From Prosopocoilus inquinatus (lineage: Eukaryota > Arthropoda > Insecta > Coleoptera > Lucanidae): a DNA stretch of 64,000 nucleotides. The notes beneath the pieces were generated by a model. The model was not told the DNA's origin, did not search any database, and saw only the letters and a list, made by a program, of their open reading frames with translations. Location: contig CM069878.1 of the NCBI GenBank assembly GCA_036172665.1, positions 19,726,501-19,790,500 of the forward strand, written 5' to 3'. Of the stretch, positions 1 through 14,240 are shown piece after piece. How positions within the stretch are numbered: the first letter of the stretch is position 1; each line of letters opens with the position of its first letter. Position numbers and translations under genes: made by a program.

Positions 1-3000
1 TTGTTTCGTTCAAAACTATTTCCAGCTTCTGCTGCGTCCGAAAACTTCGTATCTCACATCAGAGTTACTGGAGTCCATCGTAACGTCAAATAACATGATA
101 GATAAGTAAGGATCGATTAGATACATCACAGGAACAACGCTAATACGTGTTGTTTCGTTCAGAACTAATTCCAGCTCCTCCTGCGTCCGAGAACTTCGTA
201 TCTCACATCATAGTTACTGGAGCCCATCGTAGCGTCAAATAACATGATAGATAAGTAAGGATCGATTAGATACATCACAGGAACGACGCTAATACGTGTT
301 GTTTCGTTCAAAACTATTTCCAGCTCCTGCTGCGTCCGAGAACTTCGTATCTCACCTCAGAGTTACTGGAGTCCATCGTAACGTCAGATAACATGATAGA
401 TAAGTAAGGATCGATTAGATGCATCACAGGAACAACGCTAATACGTGTTGTTTCGTTCAAGACTATTTCCAGCTTCTGCTGCGTCCGAAAACTTCGTATC
501 TCACATCAGAGTTACTGGAGCCCATCGTAAAGTCAAATAACATGATAGATAAGTAAGGATCGATTAGATACATCACAGGAACAACGCTAATACGTGTTGT
601 TTCGTTCAGAACTATTTCCAGCTCCTCCTGCGTCCGAGAACTTCGTATCTCACATCATAGTTACTGGAGCCCATCGTAGCGTCAAATAACATGATAGATA
701 AGTAAGGATCGATTAGATACATCACAGGAACAACGCTAATACGTGTTGTTTCGTTCAGAACTATTTCCAGCTCCTCCTGCGTCCGAGAATTTCGTATCTC
801 ACATCAGAGTTACTGGAGCCCATCGTAGCGTCAAATAACATGATAGATAAGTAAGGATCTATTAGATACATCACAGGAACAACGCTAATACGTGTTGTTT
901 CGTTCAAAACTATTTCCAGCTTCTGCTGCGTCCGAAAACTTAGTATCTCACATCAGAGTTACTGGAGTCCATCGTAACTTGAAATAACATGATAGATAAG
1001 TAAGGATCGATTAGATACATCACAGGAACAACGCTAATACGTGTTGTTTCGTTCAAAACTATTTCCAGCTTCTGCTGCGTCCGAAAACTTCATATCTCAC
1101 ATCAGAGTTACTGGAGCCCATCGTAAAGTCAAATAACATGATAGATAAGTAAGGATCGATTAGATACATCACAGGAACAACGCTAATACGTGTTGTTTCG
1201 TTCAGAACTATTTCCAGCTCCTCCTGCGTCCGAGAACTTCGTATCTCACATCAGAGTTACTGGAGTCCATCGTAACGTCAGATAACATGATAGATAAGTA
1301 AGGATCGATTAGATACATCACAGGAACAACGCTAATACGTGTTGTTTCGTTCAGAACTAATTCCAGCTCCTGCTGCGTCCGAGAACTTCGTATCTCACAT
1401 CAGAGTTACTGGAGTCCATCGTAACGTCAGATAACATGATAGATAAGTAAGGATCGATTAGATACATCACAGGAACAACGCTAATACGTGTTGTTTCGTT
1501 CAGAACTATTTCCAGCTCCTCCTGCGTCCGAGAACTTCGTATCTCACATCATAGTTACTGGAGCCCATCGTAGCGTCAAATAACATGATAGATAAGTAAG
1601 GATCGATTAGATACATCACAGGAACAACGCTAATACGTGTTGTTTCGTTCAAAACTATTTCCAGCTCCTGCTGCGTCCGAGAACTTCGTATCTCACATCA
1701 GAGTTACTGGAGTCCATCGTAGCGTCAAATAACATGATAGATAAGTAAGGATCGATTAGATACATCACAGAAACACCGCTAATACGTGTTGTTTCGTTCA
1801 GAACTATTTCCAGCTCCTCCTGCGTCCGAGAATTTCGTATCTCACATCAGAGTTACTGGAGCCCATCGTAGCGTCAAATAACATGATAGATAAGTAAGGA
1901 TCTATTAGATACATCACAGGAACAACGCTAATACGTGTTGTTTCGTTCAAAACTATTTCCAGCTTCTGCTGCGTCCGAAAACTTAGTATCTCACATCAGA
2001 GTTACTGGAGTCCATCGTAACTTGAAATAACATGATAGATAAGTAAGGATCGATTAGATACATCACAGGAACAACGCTAATTCGTGTTGTTTCGTTCAAA
2101 ACTATTTCCAGCTTCTGCTGCGTCCGAAAACTTCGTATCTCACATCAGAGTTACTGGAGCCCATCGTAAAGTCAAATAACATGATAGATAAGTAAGGATC
2201 GATTAGATACATCACAGGAACAACGCTAATACGTGCTGTTTCGTTCAGAACTATTTCCAGCTCCTCCTGCGTCCGAGAACTTCGTATCTCACATCATAGT
2301 TACTGGAGCCCATCGTAGCGTCAAATAACATGATAGATAAGTAAGGATCGATTAGATACATCACAGGAACAACGCTAATACGTGTTGTTTCGTTCAAAAC
2401 TATTTCCAGCTTCTGCTGCGTCCGAAAACTTCGTATCTCACATCAGAGTTACTGGAGTCCATCGTAACGTCAAATAACATGATAGATAAGTAAGGATCGA
2501 TTAGATACATCACAGGAACAACGCTAATACGTGTTGTTTCGTTCAGAACTAATTCCAGCTCCTCCTGCGTCCGAGAACTTCGTATCTCACATCATAGTTA
2601 CTGGAGCCCATCGTAGCGTCAAATAACATGATAGATAAGTAAGGATCGATTAGATACATCACAGGAACGACGCTAATACGTGTTGTTTCGTTCAAAACTA
2701 TTTCCAGCTCCTGCTGCGTCCGAGAACTTCGTATCTCACCTCAGAGTTACTGGAGTCCATCGTAACGTCAGATAACATGATAGATAAGTAAGGATCGATT
2801 AGATGCATCACAGGAACAACGCTAATACGTGTTGTTTCGTTCAAGACTATTTCCAGCTTCTGCTGCGTCCGAAAACTTCGTATCTCACATCAGAGTTACT
2901 GGAGCCCATCGTAAAGTCAAATAACATGATAGATAAGTAAGGATCGATTAGATACATCACAGGAACAACGCTAATACGTGTTGTTTCGTTCAGAACTATT

Positions 3001-4321
3001 TCCAGCTCCTCCTGCGTCCGAGAACTTCGTATCTCACATCAGAGTTACTGGAGTCCATCGTAACGTCAGATAACATGATAGATAAGTAAGGATCGATTAG
3101 ATACATCACAGGAACAACGCTAATACGTGTTGTTTCGTTCAGAACTAATTCCAGCTCCTGCTGCGTCCGAGAACTTCGTATCTCACATCAGAGTTACTGG
3201 AGTCCATCGTAACGTCAGATAACATGATAGATAAGTAAGGATCGATTAGATACATCACAGGGACAACGCTAATACGTGTTGTTTCGTTCAAAACTATTTC
3301 CAGCTTCTGCTGCGTCCGAAAACTTCGTATCTCACATCAGAGTTACTGGAGTCCATCGTAAAGTCAAATAACATGATAGATAAGTAAGGATCGATTAGAT
3401 ACATCACAGGAACAACGCTAATACGTGTTGTTTCGTTCAGAACTATTTCCAGCTCCTCCTGCGTCCGAGAACTTCGTATCTCACATCATAGTTACTGGAT
3501 CCCATCGTAGCGTCAAATAACATGATAGATAAGTAAGGATCGATTAGATACATCACAGGAACAACGCTAATACGTGTTGTTTCGTTCAAAACTATTTCCA
3601 GCTCCTGCTGCGTCCGAGAACTTCGTATCTCACATCAGAGTTACTGGAGTCCATCGTAGCGTCAAATAACATGATAAATAAGTAAGGATCGATTAGATAC
3701 ATCACAGAAACACCGCTAATACGTGTTGTTTCGTTCAGAACTATTTCCAGCTCCTCCTGCGTCCGAGAACTTCGTATCTCACATCAGAGTTACTGGAGTC
3801 CATCGTAACTTGAAATAACATGATAGATAAGTAAGGATCGATTAGATACATCACAGGAACAACGCTAATACGTGTTGTTTCGTTCAGAACTATTTCCAGC
3901 TCCTCCTGCGTCCGAGAACTTCGTATCTCACATCAGAGTTACTGGAGCCCATCGTAGCGTCAAATAACATGATAGATAAGTAAGGATCGATTAGATACAT
4001 CACAGGAACAACGCTAATACGTGTTGTTTTGTTCAAAACTATTTCCAGCTTCTGCTGCGTCCGAAAACTTCGTATCTCACATCAGAGTTACTGGAGCCCA
4101 TCGTAAAGTCAAATAACATGATAGATAAGTAAGGATCGATTAGATACATCACAGGAACAACGCTAATACGTGATGTTTCGTTCAGAACTATTTCCAGCTC
4201 CTCCTGCGTCCGAGAACTTCGTATCTCACATCATAGTTACTGGAGCCCATCGTAGCGTCAAATAACATGATAGATAAGTAAGGATCGATTAGATACATCA
4301 CAGGAACAACGCTAATACGTG
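1..4321 (+). repeat. Satellite segment with 7-mer and 16-mer partial duplications
   Basis: No single regular HOR covers this stretch. Bases 1-650 recur at 2385-3035 (2384 bp, 16 monomers) and share the rare variants ctcacctcag (351 and 2735) and caagact (458 and 2842). The variant gagaatttcg at 785 recurs at 1828 (1043 bp, 7 monomers). The part from about 1490 onward is copied again near 58-61 kb. Repeat unit edges were placed by eye and may be off by part of a monomer. Confidence 0.8.
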
Positions 4322-6705
4322 TTGTTTCGTTCAGAACTATTTCCAGCACCTCCTGCGTCCGAGAACTTCGTATCTCACATCATAGTTACTGGAGCCCATC
4401 GTAGCGTCAAATAACATGATAGATAAGTAAGGATCGATTAGATACATCACAGGAACAACGCTAATACGTGTTGTTTCGTTCAAAACTATTTCCAGCTCCT
4501 GCTGCGTCCGAGAACTTCGTATCTCACATCAGAGTTACTGGAGTCCATCGTAGCGTCAAATAACATGATAGATAAGTAAGGATCGATTAGATACATCACA
4601 GAAACAACGCTAATACGTGTTGTTTCGTTCAGAACTATTTCCAGCTCCTCCTGCGTCCGAGAACTTCGTATCTCACATCATAGTTACTGGAGCCCATCGT
4701 AGCTTCAAATAACATGATAGATAAGGAAGGATCGATTAGATACATCACAGGAACAACGCTAATACGTGTTGCTTCGTTCAAAACTATTTCCAGCTCCTGC
4801 TGCGTCCGAAAACTTCGTATCTCACATCAGAGTTACTGGAGCCCATCGTAGCGTCAAGTAACATGATAGATAAGTAAGGATCGATTAGATACATCACAGA
4901 AACAACGCTAATACGTGTTGTTTCGTTCAGAACTATTTCCAGCTCCTCCTGCGTCCGAGAACTTCGTATCTCACATCAGAGTTACTGGAGCCCATCGTAG
5001 CGTCAAGTAACATGATAGATAAGCAAGGATCGATTAGATACATCACAGGAACAACGCTAATACGTGTTGTTTCGTTCAAAACTATTTCCAGCTTCTGCTG
5101 CGTCCGAAAACTTAGTATCTCACATCAGAGTTACTGGAGCCCATCGTAAAGTCAAATAACATGATAGATAAGTAAGGATCGATTAGATACATCACAGGAA
5201 CAACGCTAATACGTGTTGTTTCGTTCAGAACTATTTCCAGCTCCTCCTGCGTCCGAGAACTTCGTATCTCACATCAGAGTTACTGGAGCCCATCGTAGCC
5301 TCAAATAACATGATAGATAAGTAAGGATCGATTAGATACATCACAGGAACAACGCTAATACCTGTTGTTTCGTTCAAAACTATTTCCAGCTTCTGCTGCG
5401 TCCGAAAACTTCGTGTCTCACATCAGAGTTACTGGAGCCCATCGTAAAGTCAAATAACATGATAGATAAGTAAGGATCGATTAGATACATCACAGGAACA
5501 ACGCTAATACGTGTTGTTTCGTTCAGAACTATTTCCAGCACCTCCTGCGTCCGAGAACTTCGTATCTCACATCATAGTTACTGGAGCCCATCGTAGCGTC
5601 AAATAACATGATAGATAAGTAAGGATCGATTAGATACATCACAGGAACAACGCTAATACGTGTTGTTTCGTTCAAAACTATTTCCAGCTCCTGCTGCGTC
5701 CGAGAACTTCGTATCTCACATCAGAGTTACTGGAGTCCATCGTAGCGTCAAATAACATGATAGATAAGTAAGGATCGATTAGATACATCACAGAAACAAC
5801 GCTAATACGTGTTGTTTCGTTCAGAACTATTTCCAGCTCCTCCTGCGTCCGAGAACTTCGTATCTCACATCATAGTTACTGGAGCCCATCGTAGCTTCAA
5901 ATAACATGATAGATAAGGAAGGATCGATTAGATACATCACAGGAACAACGCTAATACGTGTTGCTTCGTTCAAAACTATTTCCAGCTCCTGCTGCGTCCG
6001 AAAACTTCGTATCTCACATCAGAGTTACTGGAGCCCATCGTAGCGTCAAGTAACATGATAGATAAGTAAGGATCGATTAGATACATCACAGAAACAACGC
6101 TAATACGTGTTGTTTCGTTCAGAACTATTTCCAGCTCCTCCTGCGTCCGAGAACTTCGTATCTCACATCAGAGTTACTGGAGCCCATCGTAGCGTCAAGT
6201 AACATGATAGATAAGCAAGGATCGATTAGATACATCACAGGAACAACGCTAATACGTGTTGTTTCGTTCAAAACTATTTCCAGCTTCTGCTGCGTCCGAA
6301 AACTTAGTATCTAACATCAGAGTTACTGGAGCCCATCGTAAAGTCAAATAACATGATAGATAAGTAAGGATCGATTAGATACATCACAGGAACAACGCTA
6401 ATACGTGTTGTTTCGTTCAGAACTATTTCCAGCTCCTCCTGCGTCCGAGAACTTCGTATCTCACATCAGAGTTACTGGAGCCCATCGTAGCCTCAAATAA
6501 CATGATAGATAAGTAAGGATCGATTAGATACATCACAGGAACAACGCTAATACCTGTTGTTTCGTTCAAAACTATTTCCAGCTTCTGCTGCGTCCGAAAA
6601 CTTCGTATCTCACATCAGAGTTACTGGAGCCCATCGTAAAGTCAAATAACATGATAGATAAGTAAGGATCGATTAGATACATCACAGGAACAACGCTAAT
6701 ACGTG
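4322..6705 (+). repeat. 8-monomer higher-order repeat, two units of 1192 bp
   Basis: Marker variants recur 1192 bp (8 x 149) apart: cagcacctcc at 4344 and 5536, agcttcaaat at 4701 and 5893, agcctcaaat at 5297 and 6489. Similarity at this shift starts about 4322 and stops about 6705. The 3' part of the second unit is also part of the next, longer repeat unit. Confidence 0.85.
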
Positions 6706-9700
6706 TTGCTTCGTTCAGAACTATTTCCAGCTCCTCCTGCGTCCGAGAACTTCGTATCTCACATCAGAGTTACTGGAGTCCATCGTAACGTCAGATAACA
6801 TGATAGATAAGTAAGGATCGATTAGATACATCACAGGAACAATGCTAATACGTGTTGTTTCCTTCAGAACTAATTCCACCTCCTCCTGCGTCCGAGAACT
6901 TCGTATCTCACATCATAGTTACTGGAGCCCATCGTAGCGTCAAATAACATGATAGATAAGTAAGGATCGATTAGATACATCACAGGAACAACGCTAATAC
7001 GTGTTGTTTCGTTCAAAACTATTTCCAGCTCCTGCTGCGTCCGAGAACTTCGTATCTCATATCAGAGTTACTGGAGTCCATCGTAACGTCAGATAACATG
7101 ATAGATAAGTAGGGATCGATTAGATACATCACAGGGACAACGCTAATACGTGTTGTTTCGTTCAAAACTATTTCCAGCTTCTGCTGCGTCCGAAAACTTC
7201 GTATCTCACATCAGAGTTACTGGAGTCCATCGTAAAGTCAAATAACATGATAGATAAGTAAGGATCGATTAGATACATCACAGGAACAACGCTAATACGT
7301 GTTGTTTCGTTCAAAACTATTTCCAGCTTCTGCTGCGTCCGAAAACTTAGTATCTCACATAAGAGTTACTGGAGTCCATCGTAACTTGAAATAACATGAT
7401 AGATAAGTAAGGATCGATTAGATGCATCACAGGAACAACGCTAATACGTGTTGTTTCGTTCAGAACTATTTCCAGCTCCTCCTGCGTCCGAGAACTTCGT
7501 ATCTCACATCAGAGTTACTGGAGTCCATCGTAGCGTCAAATAACATGATAGATAAGTAAGGATCGATTAGATACATCACAGAAACAACGCTAATACGTGT
7601 TGTTTCGTTCAGAACTATTTCCAGCTCCTCCTGCGTCCGAGAACTTCGTATCTCACATCAGAGTTACTGGAGCCCATCGTAGCGTCAAGTAACATGATAG
7701 ATAAGCAAGGATCGATTAGATACATCACAGGAACAACGCTAATACGTGTTGTTTCGTTCAAAACTATTTCCAGCTTCTGCTGCGTCCGAAAACTTAGTAT
7801 CTCACATCAGAGTTACTGGAGCCCATCGTAAAGTCAAATAACATGATAGATAAGTAAGGATCGATTAGATACATCACAGGAACAACGCTAATACGTGTTG
7901 TTTCGTTCAGAACTATTTCCAGCTCCTCCTGCGTCCGAGAACTTCGTATCTCACATCATAGTTACTGGAGCCCATCGTAGCTTCAAATAACATGATAGAT
8001 AAGGAAGGATCGATTAGATACATCACAGGAACAACGCTAATACGTGTTGCTTCGTTCAAAACTATTTCCAGCTCCTGCTGCGTCCGAAAACTTCGTATCT
8101 CACATCAGAGTTACTGGAGCCCATCGTAGCGTCAAGTAACATGATAGATAAGTAAGGATCGATTAGATACATCACAGAAACAACGCTAATACGTGTTGTT
8201 TCGTTCAGAACTATTTCCAGCTCCTCCTGCGTCCGAGAACTTCGTATCTCACATCAGAGTTACTGGAGCCCATCGTAGCGTCAAGTAACATGATAGATAA
8301 GCAAGGATCGATTAGATACATCACAGGAACAACGCTAATACGTGTTGTTTCGTTCAAAACTATTTCCAGCTTCTGCTGCGTCCGAAAACTTAGTATCTAA
8401 CATCAGAGTTACTGGAGCCCATCGTAAAGTCAAATAACATGATAGATAAGTAAGGATCGATTAGATACATCACAGGAACAACGCTAATACGTGTTGTTTC
8501 GTTCAGAACTATTTCCAGCTCCTCCTGCGTCCGAGAACTTCGTATCTCACATCAGAGTTACTGGAGCCCATCGTAGCCTCAAATAACATGATAGATAAGT
8601 AAGGATCGATTAGATACATCACAGGAACAACGCTAATACCTGTTGTTTCGTTCAAAACTATTTCCAGCTTCTGCTGCGTCCGAAAACTTCGTATCTCACA
8701 TCAGAGTTACTGGAGCCCATCGTAAAGTCAAATAACATGATAGATAAGTAAGGATCGATTAGATACATCACAGGAACAACGCTAATACGTGTTGCTTCGT
8801 TCAGAACTATTTCCAGCTCCTCCTGCGTCCGAGAACTTCGTATCTCACATCAGAGTTACTGGAGTCCATCGTAACGTCAGATAACATGATAGATAAGTAA
8901 GGATCGATTAGATACATCACAGGAACAATGCTAATACGTGTTGTTTCCTTCAGAACTAATTCCACCTCCTCCTGCGTCCGAGAACTTCGTATCTCACATC
9001 ATAGTTACTGGAGCCCATCGTAGCGTCAAATAACATGATAGATAAGTAAGGATCGATTAGATACATCACAGGAACAACGCTAATACGTGTTGTTTCGTTC
9101 AAAACTATTTCCAGCTCCTGCTGCGTCCGAGAACTTCGTATCTCATATCAGAGTTACTGGAGTCCATCGTAACGTCAGATAACATGATAGATAAGTAGGG
9201 ATCGATTAGATACATCACAGGGACAACGCTAATACGTGTTGTTTCGTTCAAAACTATTTCCAGCTTCTGCTGCGTCCGAAAACTTCGTATCTCACATCAG
9301 AGTTACTGGAGTCCATCGTAAAGTCAAATAACATGATAGATAAGTAAGGATCGATTAGATACATCACAGGAACAACGCTAATACGTGTTGTTTCGTTCAA
9401 AACTATTTCCAGCTTCTGCTGCGTCCGAAAACTTAGTATCTCACATCAGAGTTACTGGAGTCCATCGTAACTTGAAATAACATGATAGATAAGTAAGGAT
9501 CGATTAGATACATCACAGGAACAACGCTAATACGTGTTGTTTCGTTCAGAACTATTTCCAGCTCCTCCTGCGTCCGAGAACTTCGTATCTCACATCAGAG
9601 TTACTGGAGTCCATCGTAGCGTCAAATAACATGATAGATAAGTAAGGATCGATTAGATACATCACAGAAACAACGCTAATACGTGTTGTTTCGTTCAGAA

Positions 9701-9970
9701 CTATTTCCAGCTCCTCCTGCGTCCGAGAACTTCGTATCTCACATCAGAGTTACTGGAGCCCATCGTAGCGTCAAGTAACATGATAGATAAGCAAGGATCG
9801 ATTAGATACATCACAGGAACAACGCTAATACGTGTTGTTTCGTTCAAAACTATTTCCAGCTTCTGCTGCGTCCGAAAACTTAGTATCTCACATCAGAGTT
9901 ACTGGAGCCCATCGTAAAGTCAAATAACATGATAGATAAGTAAGGATCGATTAGATACATCACAGGAACA
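5800..9970 (+). repeat. 14-monomer higher-order repeat, two units of 2086 bp
   Basis: Markers recur 2086 bp (14 x 149) apart: agcttcaaat at 5893 and 7979, ctcatatcag at 7056 and 9142, ttgtttccttcag at 6855 and 8941. The unit contains most of the 8-mer unit before it, so the 14-mer duplication came after the 8-mer duplication. Both units also carry gtagggatcg. Confidence 0.85.
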
Positions 9971-12900
9971 ACGCTAATACGTGTTGTTTCGTTCAGAACT
10001 ATTTCCAGCTCCTCCTGCGTCCGAGAACTTCGTATCTCACATCAGAGTTACTGGAGCCCATCGTAGCGTCAAATAACATGATAGATAAGTAAGGATCGAT
10101 TAGATACATCACAGGAACAACGCTAATACCTGTTGTTTCGTTCAAAACTATTTCCAGCTTCTGCTGCGTCCGAAAACTTCGTATCTCACATCAGAGTTAC
10201 TGGAGCCCATCGTAAAGTCAAATAACATGATAGATAAGTAAGGATCGATTAGATACATCACAGGAACAACGCTAATACGTGTTGCTTCGTTCAGAACTAT
10301 TTCCAGCTCCTCCTGCGTCCGAGAACTTCGTATCTCACATCAGAGTTACTGGAGTCCATCGTAACGTCAGATAACATGATAGATAAGTAAGGATCGATTA
10401 GATACATCACAGGAACAACGCTAATACGTGTTGTTTCCTTCAGAACTAATTCCACCTCCTCCTGCGTCCGAGAACTTCGTATCTCACATCATAGTTACTG
10501 GAGCCCATCGTAGCGTCAAATAACATGATAGATAAGTAAGGATCGATTAGATACATCACAGGAACAACGCTAATACGTGTTGTTTCGTTCAAAACTATTT
10601 CCAGCTCCTGCTGCGTCCGAGAACTTCGTATCTCACATCAGAGTTACTGGAGTCCATCGTAACGTCAGATAACATGATAGATAAGTAGGGATCGATTAGA
10701 TACATCACAGGGACAACGCTAATACGTGTTGTTTCGTTCAAAACTATTTCCAGCTTCTGCTGCGTCCGAAAACTTCGTATCTCACATCAGAGTTACTGGA
10801 GTCCATCGTAAAGTCAAATAACATGATAGATAAGTAAGGATCGATTAGATACATCACAGGAACAACGCTAATACGTGTTGTTTCGTTCAAAACTATTTCC
10901 AGCTTCTGCTGCGTCCGAAAACTTAGTATCTCACATCAGAGTTACTGGAGTCCATCGTAACTTGAAATAACATGATAGATAAGTAAGGATCGATTAGATA
11001 CATCACAGGAACAACGCTAATACGTGTTGTTTCGTTCAGAACTATTTCCAGCTCCTCCTGCGTCCGAGAACTTCGTATCTCACATCAGAGTTACTGGAGT
11101 CCATCGTAGCGTCAAATAACATGATAGATAAGTAAGGATCGATTAGATACATCACAGAAACAACGCTAATACGTGTTGTTTCGTTCAGAACTATTTCCAG
11201 CTCCTCCTGCGTCCGAGAACTTCGTATCTCACATCAGAGTTACTGGAGCCCATCGTAGCGTCAAGTAACATGATAGATAAGCAAGGATCGATTAGATACA
11301 TCACAGGAACAACGCTAATACGTGTTGTTTCGTTCAAAACTATTTCCAGCTTCTGCTGCGTCCGAAAACTTAGTATCTCACATCAGAGTTACTGGAGCCC
11401 ATCGTAAAGTCAAATAACATGATAGATAAGTAAGGATCGATTAGATACATCACAGGAACAACGCTAATACGTGTTGTTTCGTTCAGAACTATTTCCAGCT
11501 CCTCCTGCGTCCGAGAACTTCGTATCTCACATCAGAGTTACTGGAGCCCATCGTAGCGTCAAATAACATGATAGATAAGTAAGGATCGATTAGATACATC
11601 ACAGGAACAACGCTAATACCTGTTGTTTCGTTCAAAACTATTTCCAGCTTCTGCTGCGTCCGAAAACTTCGTATCTCACATCAGAGTTACTGGAGCCCAT
11701 CGTAAAGTCAAATAACATGATAGATAAGTAAGGATCGATTAGATACATCACAGGAACAACGCTAATACGTGTTGCTTCGTTCAGAACTATTTCCAGCTCC
11801 TCCTGCGTCCGAGAACTTCGTATCTCACATCAGAGTTACTGGAGTCCATCGTAACGTCAGATAACATGATAGATAAGTAAGGATCGATTAGATACATCAC
11901 AGGAACAACGCTAATACGTGTTGTTTCCTTCAGAACTAATTCCACCTCCTCCTGCGTCCGAGAACTTCGTATCTCACATCATAGTTACTGGAGCCCATCG
12001 TAGCGTCAAATAACATGATAGATAAGTAAGGATCGATTAGATACATCACAGGAACAACGCTAATACGTGTTGTTTCGTTCAAAACTATTTCCAGCTCCTG
12101 CTGCGTCCGAGAACTTCGTATCTCACATCAGAGTTACTGGAGTCCATCGTAACGTCAGATAACATGATAGATAAGTAGGGATCGATTAGATACATCACAG
12201 GGACAACGCTAATACGTGTTGTTTCGTTCAAAACTATTTCCAGCTTCTGCTGCGTCCGAAAACTTCGTATCTCACATCAGAGTTACTGGAGTCCATCGTA
12301 AAGTCAAATAACATGATAGATAAGTAAGGATCGATTAGATACATCACAGGAACAACGCTAATACGTGTTGTTTCGTTCAAAACTATTTCCAGCTTCTGCT
12401 GCGTCCGAAAACTTAGTATCTCACATCAGAGTTACTGGAGTCCATCGTAACTTGAAATAACATGATAGATAAGTAAGGATCGATTAGATACATCACAGGA
12501 ACAACGCTAATACGTGTTGTTTCGTTCAGAACTATTTCCAGCTCCTCCTGCGTCCGAGAACTTCGTATCTCACATCAGAGTTACTGGAGTCCATCGTAGC
12601 GTCAAATAACATGATAGATAAGTAAGGATCGATTAGATACATCACAGAAACAACGCTAATACGTGTTGTTTCGTTCAGAACTATTTCCAGCTCCTCCTGC
12701 GTCCGAGAACTTCGTATCTCACATCAGAGTTACTGGAGCCCATCGTAGCGTCAAGTAACATGATAGATAAGCAAGGATCGATTAGATACATCACAGGAAC
12801 AACGCTAATACGTGTTGTTTCGTTCAAAACTATTTCCAGCTTCTGCTGCGTCCGAAAACTTAGTATCTCACATCAGAGTTACTGGAGCCCATCGTAAAGT

Positions 12901-14240
12901 CAAATAACATGATAGATAAGTAAGGATCGATTAGATACATCACAGGAACAACGCTAATACGTGTTGTTTCGTTCAGAACTATTTCCAGCTCCTCCTGCGT
13001 CCGAGAACTTCGTATCTCACATCAGAGTTACTGGAGCCCATCGTAGCGTCAAATAACATGATAGATAAGTAAGGATCGATTAGATACATCACAGGAACAA
13101 CGCTAATACCTGTTGTTTCGTTCAAAACTATTTCCAGCTTCTGCTGCGTCCGAAAACTTCGTATCTCACATCAAAGTTACTGGAGCCCATCGTAAAGTCA
13201 AATAACATGATAGATAAGTAAGGATCGATTAGATACATCACAGGAACAACGCTAATACGTGTTGCTTCGTTCAGAACTATTTCCAGCTCCTCCTGCGTCC
13301 GAGAACTTCGTATCTCACATCAGAGTTACTGGAGTCCATCGTAACGTCAGATAACATGATAGATAAGTAAGGATCGATTAGATACATCACAGGAACAACG
13401 CTAATACGTGTTGTTGCCTTCAGAACTAATTCCACCTCCTCCTGCGTCCGAGAACTTCGTATCTCACATCATAGTTACTGGAGCCCATCGTAGCGTCAAA
13501 TAACATGATAGATAAGTAAGGATCGATTAGATACATCACAGGAACAACGCTAATACGTGTTGTTTCGTTCAAAACTATTTCCAGCTCCTGCTGCGTCCGA
13601 GAACTTCGTATCTCACATCAGAGTTACTGGAGTCCATCGTAACGTCAGATAACATGATAGATAAGTAGGGATCGATTAGATACATCACAGGGACAACGCT
13701 AATACGTGTTGTTTCGTTCAAAACTATTTCCAGCTTCTGCTGCGTCCGAAAACTTCGTATCTCACATCAGAGTTACTGGAGTCCATCGTAAAGTCAAATA
13801 ACATGATAGATAAGTAAGGATCGATTAGATACATCACAGGAACAACGCTAATACGTGTTGTTTCGTTCAAAACTATTTCCAGCTTCTGCTGCGTCCGAAA
13901 ACTTAGTATCTCACATCAGAGTTACTGGAGTCCATCGTAACTTGAAATAACATGATAGATAAGTAAGGATCGATTAGATACATCACAGGAACAACGCTAG
14001 TACGTGTTGTTTCGTTCAGAACTATTTCCAGCTCCTCCTGCGTCCGAGAACTTCGTATCTCACATCAGAGTTACTGGAGTCCATCGTAGCGTCAAATAAC
14101 ATGATAGATAAGTAAGGATCGATTAGATACATCACAGAAACAACGCTAATACGTGTTGTTTCGTTCAGAACTATTTCCAGCTCCTCCTGCGTCCGAGAAC
14201 TTCGTATCTCACATCAGAGTTACTGGAGCCCATCGTAGCG
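8160..14240 (+). repeat. 10-monomer higher-order repeat, family A, about four units of 1490 bp
   Basis: The marker ttgtttccttcag, followed in the same monomer by ccacctcctcc, recurs at 8941, 10431, 11921 and 13411, exactly 1490 bp (10 x 149) apart. In the last copy it reads ttgttgccttcag. Other unit-specific variants repeat in step: aatacctgttg, gttgcttcgttcag, gtagggatcg, and agataagcaagg with gtcaagtaac. Units differ by only a few substitutions, for example ctaacatcag in the first and catcaaagtt near 13170 in the last, so this is among the youngest amplified parts of the array. Confidence 0.9.
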
